A DNA stretch of 64,000 bases from Streptomyces sp. ALI-76-A (GCF_030287445.1 NZ_JASVWB010000002.1:992001-1056000); one strand, 5' to 3'; counted from the first letter of the stretch, positions 1 to 9,003 are shown. A program made the numbers and translations. The notes: a model not told the origin generated them from the letters alone.

Positions 1-155
1 CCCTCGTACCGCCGGTCATCGACAAGTGCGATGTTGGCCAAGAAGCCGTCCCTGCTGGGCGAGTACAGCGCCGCCCGCAAGGTGTCCCAAGCACCGTCTG
101 CTGAGAAGTCGGTGCGCACAACGAGGGCTTCCAAAGTACAGGGGAGCTGATTCAT
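1..155 (-). CDS. DUF6924-like protein, 3' end cut by window edge
   Basis: The minus-strand frame opens at an ATG (complement of 153-155) and stays open to the window edge, giving about 51 residues. The visible part contains VVRTDFSADGAWDTL followed by ANIALVDDRRYEG. This is the pattern I associate with the small actinobacterial DUF6924 family, a domain of unknown function. The C-terminal part lies outside the window. A transposase remnant lies just upstream on the same strand, so the native promoter may have been replaced. The family call rests on motif memory only. Confidence 0.55.
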   Translation of the reverse strand, partial: MNQLPCTLEALVVRTDFSADGAWDTLRAALYSPSRDGFLANIALVDDRRYE

Positions 156-204
156 GCGCGGACAGTATCGCCAACCCGGTGAACCAATCCGGCCACAGCA
201 CTAG

Positions 205-300
205 CCATTGATGCTGGTGACGGTAGTCGTAGCCCTTGTCACCGTACAGCTTGGCGGGCTGCCAGCGTCGCGGGCCGCGACGTGAGCGGATGGGTGAGAA
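205..300 (-). pseudogene. IS5-type transposase remnant
   Basis: One minus-strand frame reads PAKLYGDKGYDYRHQHQWL, which matches the block around the second catalytic Asp (DKGYD) of IS5-family transposases. Neither the N-terminal part nor the final Glu region is present nearby, and the frame continues into non-transposase sequence. It is a scar of a former insertion between the DUF6924-like gene and the next gene. Confidence 0.5.
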
Positions 301-310
301 CCCCGTGGTG

Positions 311-1240
311 TCAGCCCTCGGGAGTGCTCGGCCCTGGCGGTCGTCGGGTTTTGGTTTGTTGTTGCGAGTCCCGGTGTAGGTCACGGATGGCGTCCGCCAG
401 GTCGGCGAGGTCGGACAGGTCAATGTTGCGCGGGTTGGCTCCATACCTGACTAGACCGAGGAGGCGGTGCAGGATGTCGGCTTCCTGTTGTTGCCGGTGC
501 CACTCCGGGCTGTCCAGGTCGCCGGCGTCGGGGGGCTGCGGCGGGGTGCTGCGGAACCGCTCATCCTCGGCTATGCAGTCCCGTAGGGCCGTTGGCCACA
601 CAAGTGGAACCGGCTCGGGGTTGCTCTTGGTTTCGGAGCCGCGGACCGCCAGGATGACCCGTGCCTCCTGTGACCGGTCGACGCGCTCTTGAAGGTCACT
701 GATGGCGGCCAGTTGGGCTGCAATGCGGCGGATTTGTTGCGCGTGTTGGCGGGCCCAGTCTCGTTCGGCGCGCCGACTTCGTCGCTCGCGGGCCTGTTCG
801 ACGCGCTCGCTCTGGGTGCGCGGCACCGTGCCGTCTGGTCGGGTGTAGGCCCGGCTGAGCTGGAGGTGTCGCCGCTCCGCTGCCTGGCGCCCGCTGAGTT
901 CCTGCCATTGGGCGATGCGCGCCCAGGTGATCTTTTTGGTGCGGGCGAGGGAGGTGAGTTTCAGTTCGTCGTGGTCGAGCTTTTCGCGCAGCATCCGGAT
1001 GGCCAGCAGCGCGGCGAGCAGGTCCGCGTCGGTGGCGTCGGGCAGCAGAGTGCCGTCGGCTCGCTGGCAGATGCGGTCGTAGTTCCGGGCGATGTCCATC
1101 AGTCGCCCCGGCGAGCTGCCGCTGCGTGAGGGAAGCCGGCGGCCGCCCGAGGGAGTCTGGGTCAGGCGTGCCCATGCCTGGTCCCGGTTGTGCTGGGCGT
1201 CCGGGTGCGGCTGCTCTCCAGAGTCGGATGTCGTCCTCAT
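311..1240 (-). CDS. hypothetical protein, basic and helical
   Basis: A 309-aa protein of unknown function. The region from about residue 45 to 200 is rich in Arg, Gln and Ala and looks helical. It includes KITWARIAQWQELSGRQAAE, which could be a helix-turn-helix recognition segment. The C-terminal third is Pro/Asp-rich. The gene overlaps its upstream neighbour by 4 nt (ATGA at 1237-1240), so the two are translationally coupled. A DNA-binding role is a guess from composition. I could not place it in a named family. Confidence 0.6.
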   Translation of the reverse strand: MRTTSDSGEQPHPDAQHNRDQAWARLTQTPSGGRRLPSRSGSSPGRLMDIARNYDRICQRADGTLLPDATDADLLAALLAIRMLREKLDHDELKLTSLARTKKITWARIAQWQELSGRQAAERRHLQLSRAYTRPDGTVPRTQSERVEQARERRSRRAERDWARQHAQQIRRIAAQLAAISDLQERVDRSQEARVILAVRGSETKSNPEPVPLVWPTALRDCIAEDERFRSTPPQPPDAGDLDSPEWHRQQQEADILHRLLGLVRYGANPRNIDLSDLADLADAIRDLHRDSQQQTKTRRPPGPSTPEG

Positions 1241-1485
1241 GACGACTCCTCGCGTCGTCTTGAGGACGACGTTTCCGTCCCCTGCGATGGGGCGGGATCT
1301 CGCTCTGTCCTCGCTCGGGCGGCTAAGATGGCGGCCTGCTGCGTCCGTACGGCCTGCTCCCGCTCCTGACGAGGGCGCCTGCGGCGCCAGGCGGTGCGGA
1401 CAGCGCCAGCGGTGGCAGCTGTGAGTGCGAACATCACGGCAGCGATGTATTGAGCGCTGACGTCATGGATGAAGGATGTCGACAT
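1237..1485 (-). CDS. small single-pass membrane protein
   Basis: An 82-aa product starting at the ATG at 1485, preferred over an upstream in-frame start because it leaves a normal N-terminus. Residues about 10-30 form a hydrophobic helix, followed by an Arg-rich segment (TAWRRRRPRQER) and a charged tail. The topology is that of a small membrane protein with a basic cytoplasmic tail. It overlaps the next gene by ATGA and probably forms a two-gene operon with it. Function is unknown. Confidence 0.5.
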   Translation of the reverse strand: MSTSFIHDVSAQYIAAVMFALTAATAGAVRTAWRRRRPRQEREQAVRTQQAAILAARARTERDPAPSQGTETSSSRRREESS

Positions 1486-2113
1486 GGCTGGATCGGCGCA
1501 CGTCATCCGTGTGCGCCTGGCTCCTCAGAAGAGTCGGAGGTACAGAGATTGTCACTTTGCATGTGCGAAGCCACCCCGACGGCGTCGCCCAGGCACTGCA
1601 AGAAAACGGCTTGAGACGGCCCCATGAGCGGCTCGTTCCCAGACGGAAGTCTGCCGGGCTCAGCCCGGCTGCATGTGCACTCTCGCCGCTCCGGCAATAA
1701 GCGCCACCGTGCGCCACCCCGCCTTAGGGTGCATACGTGACAAAAGGACGTCGAAATCCCGAAAGGAATGTCGTCCTCCGGCTGCTCTCAGGCCACCGCA
1801 CACATGCACATCCCGACCAACTTGGGCTTCTCTACGGCTTGTTGCGCGACTCCGTCGCTATCATGCCGCCGCATATGAGCCGGACCGGAGCCGGTTCGTC
1901 GTGGCCAGTCAGTTCGGGGCGATGCCCACCGACCTCTGCACGGGGGCGTCACAGTACCGGGAGGGCCGAGGTTCACTCGGTCACAAGCCGATCGCGTCCA
2001 CAGCCACAGACGACCCCGCCGTCATACTCGACGCAATCGAGGAGCCGGCTCCTCGCTCGACTACCTGGTCGGGGCCCACCGTCTGCCCCTCTCTGGCATC
2101 CAGCCGAAGAACA
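1486..2113. other. intergenic stretch, no supported gene
   Basis: About 630 bases separate the two minus-strand gene groups. The open frames here are short, mutually overlapping and without family signatures or good ribosome sites. I see no clear hairpin terminator. It presumably contains the promoter of the 1237-1485 / 311-1240 pair, but no convincing -35/-10 pair could be chosen. Confidence 0.4.
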
Positions 2114-3361
2114 TCAGGAATCGACCAGGTAGGCCTTCTCTCCCATCATCAGCGGTGCGCCGGCGGGACCTTTGATGTAGGGGCCGCGCCAGATCACCCG
2201 GTGTTCCTGGCGGCTGGGATACCACTGCCTCACCTTGTGCATCCGCACCGGCCACCGGTGGTGGTACACCCGCTTCGTCTCCCCCGCTGGATCCGACGGT
2301 CGCGGCGAGGGCGCGGCGAGCCGGATCACCCGCACATCGGGATCCTCCGGTACGGAGGCGTCACCACTGCCCGCCGCCGTGTTCCTTCCGGTGGCCCGGG
2401 ACGGGCCGGCGGCAGTGATGCCCTGGGTGATGAGACGGAAGAAGGCGAATATGTAGCGGGCCACGAAGTCGTCGTACGGGTCGTCCACCCGGCCGCCGCC
2501 CCATTCACCGGTTTCGGGCACCGGCTCGGCACGCCACTGGGATGCCTGGGTGCGCGCCTTCTCCATCTCCCGGTAGAGACGGGAGAGGTGCGCGAGCTTC
2601 TCGGGGCTCTCCTCCGCCAGGCAGGCGTCGCCGCGCATCCCGTACATGCCGTCCGGCATCAGCGGCGGCAGCGGGCTGCCCAGGGCGCGTGCCTGGGAGA
2701 CCGCCTGGCGCCATCCGGTGGGCTGCACCGGTCCGTCGCGGTCCATGAACGTCGTCACCTGTACGCCGGGGTACTGGGCGGTGGGCAGGATCTGGTGCTG
2801 GGTGATGAACTGCCAGCCGAAGGCCTTGATGTCCGACAGGGAGCCGGTGGGGTTGACGACCACGACCGGCTCGGGCAGCACCAGCAGTCCGGTCGGCACC
2901 AGGATGTCCCGGTCCCGGTCCAGGGTGCTGACGTCGGCCGGCTCCAGGGTGGCGGCCGCCGCCATCACCGCGGCGTGCGCGGCCGGGGAGATGACGAGGA
3001 CCTCTGCCCGCCGCAGTAGGCTGCCGATCTGTTGGACTTCCCACGCGGCAGCCGCCCCGGCCGACCGGGGCCACGGCGGCCGGTAACCCTGCTTGCCCAG
3101 CGTCATCGACCACGCCGCGTCCCGCTCGACGCCCTCGGGCCTGTCCGCCATGTTCGCCAGCCCGCTGTTCAGCACCACGGCATGCAGCTCCGAGACGACA
3201 TTGCGGATGTTGGAGGCGAGCATCGTCTGCACCGACGGGCCTACCAGATGCCGCTGAGTCTGCTCCCGCAGACGGTACGCGGCCCGCGCCGCGCCGGCCG
3301 CCGTCCATTGTCCGGCCTTGTCCCTGCTGCGCTCCCGTTTGCCCCGGCTCGCCTTCCCCAT
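2114..3361 (-). CDS. hypothetical protein (415 aa)
   Basis: The start is the ATG at 3361, preceded by GGAGG about 8 nt upstream; in-frame extension further upstream is Cys/Arg-rich shadow sequence. The N-terminus is very basic (MGKASRGKRERSRDK). The middle holds a region that may fold as alpha/beta (about residues 115-240, including VVVVNPTGSLSDIKAFGWQF). The C-terminus is rich in Arg and aromatic residues and ends MMGEKAYLVDS. No catalytic motif was recognised. It may be a plasmid- or island-specific protein. Confidence 0.65.
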   Translation of the reverse strand: MGKASRGKRERSRDKAGQWTAAGAARAAYRLREQTQRHLVGPSVQTMLASNIRNVVSELHAVVLNSGLANMADRPEGVERDAAWSMTLGKQGYRPPWPRSAGAAAAWEVQQIGSLLRRAEVLVISPAAHAAVMAAAATLEPADVSTLDRDRDILVPTGLLVLPEPVVVVNPTGSLSDIKAFGWQFITQHQILPTAQYPGVQVTTFMDRDGPVQPTGWRQAVSQARALGSPLPPLMPDGMYGMRGDACLAEESPEKLAHLSRLYREMEKARTQASQWRAEPVPETGEWGGGRVDDPYDDFVARYIFAFFRLITQGITAAGPSRATGRNTAAGSGDASVPEDPDVRVIRLAAPSPRPSDPAGETKRVYHHRWPVRMHKVRQWYPSRQEHRVIWRGPYIKGPAGAPLMMGEKAYLVDS

Positions 3362-3910
3362 CTCACGACCTCCCCTGCCGCGACGGCCAGTTGCCGAAAG
3401 CCGTACCCGACCGCAGCAGAGGCGACACGGCACGATCCGGCCGACAAGTACCGAGCCGTGTCCACCGCAGCAGGACGTCGGTGACCCACCAGACATCCCA
3501 CGCCGGGCTGCTGCTCCCCCGGGCAATGCGGCAGGAGAGGGTGCTCTCTGAGCCAGCGGCGGACTCCGTCAGCCTCAACCTGATGTCCGCGTGCACCAAG
3601 CACTCCGCCAGGTGCACCGACTCTCCGGCGGGGCGGCCTGGCGGGCAGCGGAAGAACCGAGCGGCCGTGATGTTCCCGCCTCTCGCTGGCGGGAGCAGGC
3701 CTTCCGTCCGGCCGGTACCACGGCACTCCCCGTGCCAAGGCCCTGCGTGGCAGGCGTTCTCTCTGCGGGAAGCGGCAGGCGTTCCCTCTCTGGGAAACGA
3801 CTGCGCTCGCCGAGCGTCTTCTCCTGCGATGAGCAGCCTGAACACCCAGGCCGCACGCGCCCCGTCGGCGGATGCAGGCCAGCGTGCGCTGTGGGTCGTG
3901 AATGAGGGGG
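3362..3910. other. intergenic stretch with an imperfect tandem repeat
   Basis: No gene is supported between the minus-strand gene ending upstream and the plus-strand trypco2 remnant. The clearest structure is two adjacent copies of a 23-bp unit at 3749-3771 and 3774-3796 beginning GGCAGGCGTTC and ending GGGAA, with a few substitutions. No promoter pair was convincing. Confidence 0.45.
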
Positions 3911-4248
3911 ATGTGGGTGGAGATCGAGCTGACGAAGGCCGTGGCCGCGGTCCGCAACGAGCTGCTGGAGGCGGCCGCGCAGGGCGCGGGTGAGGACTTG
4001 ACATTCAGGGTCGGTCCGGTGGAGCTGGAGTTCGCCGTCGAGCTGCGCGCGGATGCCAAGGCCAAGGCCGGATTCAAGGCGTGGGTGGTCTCCGGCGATG
4101 TCGAGGCGGGGGTGGGCAGGGCGAGGACGCACCGGAAGTGAAGCTCACGCTGACGCCTCAGCAGGCCAATGGTGGGGATCTGCTCGTGCACGGCCGGCCC
4201 GGTCAACAGGCCGAGCCGGGTGATGTGTCCGGGCATATCGAGCCCTGA
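3911..4248 (+). pseudogene. trypco2-domain protein, frameshifted
   Basis: The first frame gives VEIELTKAVAAVRNELLEAA, then FRVGPVELEFAVEL and GFKAWVVSGDVEAG. This is the layout of the small trypsin-co-occurring domain 2 found beside serine-protease/NTPase conflict proteins in Actinobacteria. After RTHR the frame stops at a TGA, but a neighbouring frame starting at GTG 4138 continues with VKLTLTPQQANGGDLL, the expected strand and tail, and stops at 4248. The family would normally be one reading frame across this point, so the gene carries a frameshift near 4135. The upstream ATG at 3902 is an alternative start. Confidence 0.6.
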
Positions 4249-4283
4249 CATCCAACACGGCGGACTGGTGCGGCTTTCGGGGG

Positions 4284-5978
4284 CTTGAGGGATGGAGCAG
4301 GAGCATCGCCGTCGACGGGTCTGGCGGGCCGGGGTCGGGGTATGTGATCGCGCCGCGGCTGGTGCTGGCCTCCGCTCACGTCGTCCCCGAGGCGGGGGCG
4401 CGGGTGTCGCTGTTTCGGCCGGGGCGGGCGGGTGTGTGGCAGGCGCGGGTGGTGTGGCGCGGTACACCCGGCGGCCGCGACGACGCCCTGCTGTATGTCG
4501 ACGATGCCACTTGGGCGCCGATGCCCGCGGCGGTGGTGCGGTGGGGCCGGCTGGCCACCACCCGGCCTGGCACTCCGTGCGAGACCTGGGGCCAGCCCGA
4601 CCTGGTGCAGCAGTCCGGCCGCGCGGTGGACACCGCGCACCGCACCGGGACCCTCAATCCCGGGGACCGGGTGGTGGGCAACCGGTACGTGATGCACCTC
4701 GCCCAGCACCCGCCCCAGGCCGGCGGGGACGGTTTATCGCCGTGGGGCGGGCTGTCCGGGGCGACCCTGTTCTGCGGCCCTCTGCTGACCGGGGTGATCG
4801 CCGCCGATCCGGCCGGTCACGCGCACGCCTCCCTCGAGGCAGTGCCCGCCTACGTGCTGCTGCACGATCCCGCTTTCCGTACCGCGCTCGCCGAACACGG
4901 GGGACCGGCCAGCAGCGTGCTGGAGCCGGTCGAATGGCACCACCTCGCCGAAGCCGCCGACCCCACCGGCCGCGGTAGGGTCCGCTCCCCCGCCGCCCTG
5001 CTGCGCGCCCGCCGCCAGACCGTGCCCTCCGCGGCCGCATCGCACAGCTTGAGCAACTCACCGCGTGGAGCGCGGAGCCGGGCTTCGGGGCGCTGCTGCT
5101 GCACGGGCCGGCGGGCAGGGCAAGACCCGCCTCGCCCAGCACCTGGCCAACACCCTCACCGCCGGCAAGTGGAGCGTGCTGTGGCTGCGGCCCGACACCC
5201 CACCGGAAACCCTGGCCGTCCTCGCGGATGCCGCGGTGCCGTTGCTGGTCATCGTCGACTACGCCGAAACCCGCACCCCGCAGCTGACCGCTCTGCTCGA
5301 GGCAGCCGCCCGCCACACCGGCAGCAGACCATTGAAGCTGCTGCTGGTGGCCCGCACCGCGGGCGACTGGTGGCACCAGCTCCAAGCGCAAACCGTGCTG
5401 GCTGAGGAACTCCTGGACAGTGCCCCCACCCTCGACCTGCCCCCGCTGGAACCCGACCCGGGCCACTCCCGCACCGACGCCTACCACCAGGCCATCCACG
5501 CCTACGCCGCCCAGCTCCCCGACGTCCAGGGCCTGCAGCACCACGACTGGCACGCCATCGCCGCCCACTTCACCCACAGCCCCGCCCCCGCGCCTGACCG
5601 GGATCGCGGTGCAGATGGCGGCAGCCGAAGCCTGCCCACCGCGCTGACCCTACACATGAGCGCCCTGGCTGACCTCCTCGACACTGCACCACTCCCCAGC
5701 GAGAACCCACCGGTCGGCCCGGCCAAAGCCCGCAACGACACCGCAGTCGAAGACCGGCTGCTCAAGCACGAGGAACGCTACTGGCTCACCAGCAGCACCC
5801 ACCTGCGCACCGTTTTTCTCGCCCAGACCACGCTCAACGACACTCTTGCCGCGGTGTTCCTCGCCGGAGCCGACACCACCGGGGAGGCGGACGACCTCCT
5901 GGCCAGCCTGCCGGCCCTGAAAGACCAGCCCCGCGACCGGCGCAACGCCGTACGCGACTGGATCGCCGCCCTTTACCC
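4284..5978 (+). pseudogene. trypsin-like protease / STAND NTPase fusion, broken
   Basis: The first segment encodes a trypsin-like domain: GSGYVIAPRLVLASAHVV supplies the His, RDDALLYVD the Asp and GLSGATLF the nucleophile Ser. About 250 residues later the sequence should enter an NTPase domain. It does so only through two frame changes, near 5025 and near 5115. After them the frame beginning QGKTRLAQHLANTL gives a P-loop remnant, and LLVIVDYAETR gives a Walker B-like strand. The gene then runs into an IS at 5979 and does not resume after 7194. Such fusions sit beside trypco2 proteins and are thought to act in NTP-regulated conflict or defence systems. I call it a dead gene because of the multiple lesions and the IS. 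Confidence 0.65.
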
Positions 5979-7117
5979 TGTTGGGTGCCAAAAGTCCCGC
6001 ACCTGCGCTGAGCTGGGCGTTCGCCAGACTGTCGTGATCTTCGTCGGGCTGTGTCGCGGTACTCGTGGATGAGTCCGCTGAGGACGTCGTGGCGCTGAAT
6101 GTGCTGGGCGGGGAAGGGGATGACGTCCGGATCGTCGGCTGGTGCGCGAAGGTGCAGGGCCCGGTGCGGCCTTCCGGAGTTGTAGTGCTCGGCGTATTCG
6201 GCGAGGACACGCCGTGCGTGTTGCTCGTTGTAGATCAGCATCCGGTCGGTGCACTCGGCCCGCACGCTGCGGATGAACCTCTCCACGTGGGCGTTCATCC
6301 GCGGTGTCTGTGGCGCGCTCTTCAGGATCTCGATGCCGTCGGCGGTGAAGACGGCGTTGAACGCCTGGGTGTAGCGGCTGTCGCGGTCGCGTAGCAGGTA
6401 GCGGAAGCCGGCGGCGCGGTCTGCGAGGTTGGCGAGGAGGTTCCTCGAGAGCTGGGTGGCCCAGGCTGCGGTCGGGTGGGCGGTGACGCCGAGGATGTGC
6501 ACGGTGCGGGTGCCGACCTCCATGACCACGAAGGCGTACAGCCTGGTCAGCGCGGCGGTGTCCACGTGGAAGAAGTCGGCGGCGAGCAGGCCGGAGGCCT
6601 GGGCGCGTACGAACTCGCGCCAAGTCGGGGCGCCGCGGCTTCGTCTGGGTGCGGGGCCGAGGCCGGCGCTGCGCAGGATGCGTCGGCTGGTGGAGGCGCC
6701 GACGCGGTGGCCCAGGCGCCGCAGCTCGCCCTGGATACGGGTTGAGCCCCAGGTCGGGTTCTCGCGGGCCAGGCGCAGGTTCAGGGCGGTGGGTTCCTCG
6801 GAGATCGGCGGGCGGTCGGTCCGTGCGGGTTTCTGCTTCCTCTTCCAGCGCAGTAGCCGCCGGTGCCAGGTGAGCAGGGTGCCGGGTGTGAACAGGCGGT
6901 GTCGGCGCAGCCGGGAGGGTAGGTGCCGGACGAGGGCGGCGAGCACTGCGCGGTCCGGCCAGGTGAGGTGTGGTCGGACGCCGAGCTGGCGGCGCAGCAC
7001 CGCGTTCTCGTGGCGCAGCGCGAGCAGCTCGGCGTCCTTGGTCTGCTGCGAGCGGGAGAGCAGCAGGAGCAGTCCGAGGAGTCGGAGGAAGACCAGGTAG
7101 AGCATGCGCTGTGCCAT
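5834..7117 (-). CDS. DDE transposase (integrase-core type)
   Basis: A 427-aa frame starting MAQRMLYLVFL. An N-terminal helical region is followed by a helix-turn-helix region (NPTWGSTRIQGELRRLGHRV) and an rve-type core. The core has Asp in FFHVDTAALTRLYAF, Asp in LLRDRDSRYTQ and Glu in MNAHVERFIRSVRAE, the DDE triad. Family transposases normally end near HEYR, here about 6050. The frame continues to 5834, beyond the left inverted repeat at 5979, so the native stop is lost and the tail is read-through sequence. It is probably transpositionally active or recently so. Confidence 0.75.
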   Translation of the reverse strand: MAQRMLYLVFLRLLGLLLLLSRSQQTKDAELLALRHENAVLRRQLGVRPHLTWPDRAVLAALVRHLPSRLRRHRLFTPGTLLTWHRRLLRWKRKQKPARTDRPPISEEPTALNLRLARENPTWGSTRIQGELRRLGHRVGASTSRRILRSAGLGPAPRRSRGAPTWREFVRAQASGLLAADFFHVDTAALTRLYAFVVMEVGTRTVHILGVTAHPTAAWATQLSRNLLANLADRAAGFRYLLRDRDSRYTQAFNAVFTADGIEILKSAPQTPRMNAHVERFIRSVRAECTDRMLIYNEQHARRVLAEYAEHYNSGRPHRALHLRAPADDPDVIPFPAQHIQRHDVLSGLIHEYRDTARRRSRQSGERPAQRRCGTFGTQQGKGRRSSRVRRCAGRGAGLSGPAGWPGGRPPPRWCRLRRGTPRQECR

Positions 7118-7194
7118 GGGGTCCGGCTTGTCGTGATCGCCCGGAGTTGCAAAGTGCCTGGTCAGATGCTGTACGTCACTTCTGGAACCCTACA
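5979..7194 (-). mobile_element. IS481/IS3-like insertion sequence
   Basis: The ends are imperfect terminal inverted repeats: TGTTGGGTGCCAAAAGT at the left, and TGTAGGGTTCCAGAAGT as the complement of the right end, 15 of 17 matching and giving TGT...ACA termini. The element is about 1.2 kb and carries one transposase on the minus strand. I could not see a clear target duplication. It interrupts the 3' half of the protease/NTPase gene and abuts a serine recombinase remnant. Confidence 0.7.
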
Positions 7195-7196
7195 GG

Positions 7197-7623
7197 TCTC
7201 GAGCAGCACCCCGACCGCCTTCGCCACCCCGCCCGCCGCCCGCTTCAGCTTCGGCAGGGCCTCCGGGATCGAGGACCCGGTCGCCTTCGAGGAGGACCCG
7301 GGCACCTCCAGCCGCCTCCACCCGCTCCAGCGACCGAAGTTCCGCCAGCTGCTCACGTACGCGCGGCCGGGCGACACCGTGCACATCTCCGAGATGTTCC
7401 GCCTCGTACGCGGGACCGGGCACATCCTCGACGTGCTCGACGTCCTGCACCGCGAGCAGGTAGCACTGCGCATCCACGACGGCGCGTTCTCCGCGATGGA
7501 CCTCACCGCCCGCCACCCGCGCACCGGCGAACTGCTGTCCACGGTGAAGTTCACGGTGCAGACCCTCGCCGCCGCCAGCGAACTCCAAGACCATGATCAA
7601 GGCATGTTTTATGTGCGTCGCTG
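7197..7623 (+). pseudogene. serine recombinase (resolvase/invertase) fragment
   Basis: The plus-strand frame starting at the right edge of the IS reads RPKFRQLLTYARPGDTVHIS, then HILDVLDVLHREQVALRI, then TGELLSTVKFTVQTLAAASEL. These correspond to the middle and end of a resolvase catalytic domain (family pattern GDTLVVWRLDRLGR..., then L.EFERDLIRER). The N-terminal catalytic Ser region is absent and the domain is cut after ASELQ, with no DNA-binding domain. It is a remnant that the IS may have truncated. Confidence 0.55.
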
Positions 7624-7932
7624 ACCTGCCGGGAGACCCCGCTCGACCAGTCTAGGCCGCGACCCTCTCCACGAGAACCGCAGCCACTCTTCCATCGAGT
7701 CCCAGGCATCGCCCGTGAGGTCGTCCGGCGCGCGGTTCTGGAACTGATGCTCCACCACGACCGTGCCGGTCCCGCTCACGGTGTCCAGTGCGACCGCGGC
7801 CGTCATGATGACCTCCGCGAGTTCCTTCGACACGCCCCCGGGTGAGGCGCCCTTCCGCGGGTTGGCGCCGAGCGCTCCGTGAAGGGCCTCCGCGACCTCG
7901 CCCAGCTCCTGACTGATCTTGAGCACACGCAC
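7609..7932 (-). CDS. MazG-like protein, probably 5'-truncated
   Basis: The product begins MRVLKISQELGEVAEALHGA, then LGANPRKGAS. This matches the conserved first half of small actinobacterial MazG-like (NTP pyrophosphohydrolase-fold) proteins, including the acidic ELGEVAEA helix. Family members normally have about 30 more N-terminal residues and a Trp-Asp-x-Val segment after the Ser. Here the start is a GTG and the segment reads PGGVSKELAEV. The missing N-terminus and the tail that departs from the family suggest a decayed copy. Confidence 0.5.
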   Translation of the reverse strand: MRVLKISQELGEVAEALHGALGANPRKGASPGGVSKELAEVIMTAAVALDTVSGTGTVVVEHQFQNRAPDDLTGDAWDSMEEWLRFSWRGSRPRLVERGLPAGQRRT

Positions 7933-8280
7933 CGGCTCCGCCGCACGCCACCCATCCCCTCAAGGCCCCTCCCCCAGACCGGTTCACGGACGCTCCTCGC
8001 CCGCCGTTCGGCCCATGAGATCTGCACCGCCCCGCGCTACCGCGCACGACGCCGTGGGCCAAGCCACACCTGATGGCGGCCCGAGGACCGGCACACCGGG
8101 ATATGACTGGCCGACGAGGACATCGTTCTGCGCTGAGGCCTGGCGGACCCTGCACGACTCGCGGTGTACACGGTCGCTCACAACGCCATCAATGCTGCGA
8201 GGCGATCTTTGAAGTTGATCGCACAGCTCGCGGTGAGTCAGATGTGGTGCCGAAATCGCAGCATCCACGCCAGAACCTGT
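7933..8280. other. intergenic stretch, no supported gene
   Basis: No frame here shows a family signature. The stretch separates the MazG-like remnant from the promoter of the small HTH gene. I see no strong hairpin or repeat. Confidence 0.35.
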
Positions 8281-8308
8281 TGCAATCGCAGGAAGATCGC
8301 GTAGTCTG
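8281..8308 (+). promoter_or_regulatory. probable sigma70-type promoter
   Basis: TTGCAA at 8281-8286 and TAGTCT at 8303-8308 are separated by 16 nt, fitting the actinomycete TTGNNN / TAGNNT pattern. It is correctly placed to drive the small HTH gene at 8464. Confidence 0.5.
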
Positions 8309-8317
8309 GGGATCAAG

Positions 8318-8340
8318 GCAGCACCCCGATGGTGCTGCCA
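8318..8340 (+). promoter_or_regulatory. perfect 9-bp inverted repeat in 5' leader
   Basis: GGCAGCACC and GGTGCTGCC flank a 5-nt CCGAT spacer. The palindrome begins 9 nt after the -10 box, so it covers or directly follows the transcription start. It could be an operator for the downstream HTH protein (autoregulation) or an RNA hairpin. Confidence 0.5.
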
Positions 8341-8463
8341 ATCCAGGCAGATGCCAGACCGTAAGACCCACAAGGGTCACGGGCCGAGGGACGGACTCGG
8401 TCAGAGCTCGCCGCGCAGGGCGTGGACGCACGAGACATCTCAGCGATGAACGAGAGGTCTCCG

Positions 8464-8814
8464 ATGCTGGCTCCATCGGCACTCGAGCGCCTGTGCGACA
8501 TGCGCGAGCTGCAGGACGCGAACGACGGTCACTCGATCGCGATCCGTAAGCGGATGACCGATGGCGAGATGCCTGCTGTCCGGGTCGGCGGCAAGCTGAA
8601 GACACGCGAGTCGGACCTGCAGCCGCCGGTCATGCCGGTCACCGCTTCCCGCCGCGATGAGCAGGTAGGGGAACAGGCCATAGACGACCTCAATGCATTG
8701 GCCGCGAAACTCGTCGCGAGCTGGCCGGAACTCCCCAAGGAGCGCAGGGTCGAGCTTGGTCGCCTCCTGGCTGCCCCTGATACGACTCCTGATGCAACGA
8801 AGACGCCCCGGTGA
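8464..8814 (+). CDS. excisionase/AlpA-like HTH protein
   Basis: The ATG at 8464 has GAGAGG 6 nt upstream and is chosen over earlier in-frame starts; the product is 116 aa. Residues about 7-45 contain RLCDMRELQDANDGHSIAIR, then DGEMPAVRVGGKLKTRESDL, the typical ending of a MerR/excisionase-type winged helix (AVRVGG..RxRxSDL). The C-terminal half is a charged helix. It has its own promoter, operator-like palindrome and terminator, so it is a complete single-gene unit. It may be a directionality factor or plasmid regulator left by a mobile element. Confidence 0.6.
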   Translation: MLAPSALERLCDMRELQDANDGHSIAIRKRMTDGEMPAVRVGGKLKTRESDLQPPVMPVTASRRDEQVGEQAIDDLNALAAKLVASWPELPKERRVELGRLLAAPDTTPDATKTPR

Positions 8815-8824
8815 GCCGGGGCGT
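8803..8824 (+). terminator. rho-independent terminator
   Basis: A 9-bp stem (ACGCCCCGG / CCGGGGCGT) with a TGAG loop is followed by a short T run (GTTTTCG). The stop codon of the HTH gene lies inside the hairpin. Confidence 0.75.
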
Positions 8825-8841
8825 TTTCGTGTGCACTCAGG

Positions 8842-9003
8842 TCAGCCCAGGCCGTCTGCGTCGTCGTGCTCTTCGCCGACTGGGAGTGGCCGACGGTCGT
8901 CCCCCGGGTCCTCGCTGTAGATGACCGCGGAGACCGCGCTGTCGTAGGCATCGTTGAGGCCGTTGCCGCTTGTGCCGAGCATGTTCTCCCAGTCGATTCC
9001 CAT
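8842..9003 (-). CDS. small acidic protein (53 aa)
   Basis: The minus-strand frame from the ATG at 9003 encodes MGIDWENMLGTSGNGLNDAY, continuing to a Glu/Asp-rich tail ending DDADGLG. The composition is plausible for a real small acidic protein and unlike the Arg-rich antisense frames nearby. The ribosome site is weak (AGG about 9 nt upstream). It converges on the terminator at 8803-8824. No family was recognised. Confidence 0.4.
   Translation of the reverse strand: MGIDWENMLGTSGNGLNDAYDSAVSAVIYSEDPGDDRRPLPVGEEHDDADGLG

Noticed and set aside
1673..3019. Long plus-strand open frame near the left end
   Set aside because: Arg/Pro/His-rich and antisense to the 415-aa minus-strand gene, which has a proper start and ribosome site.
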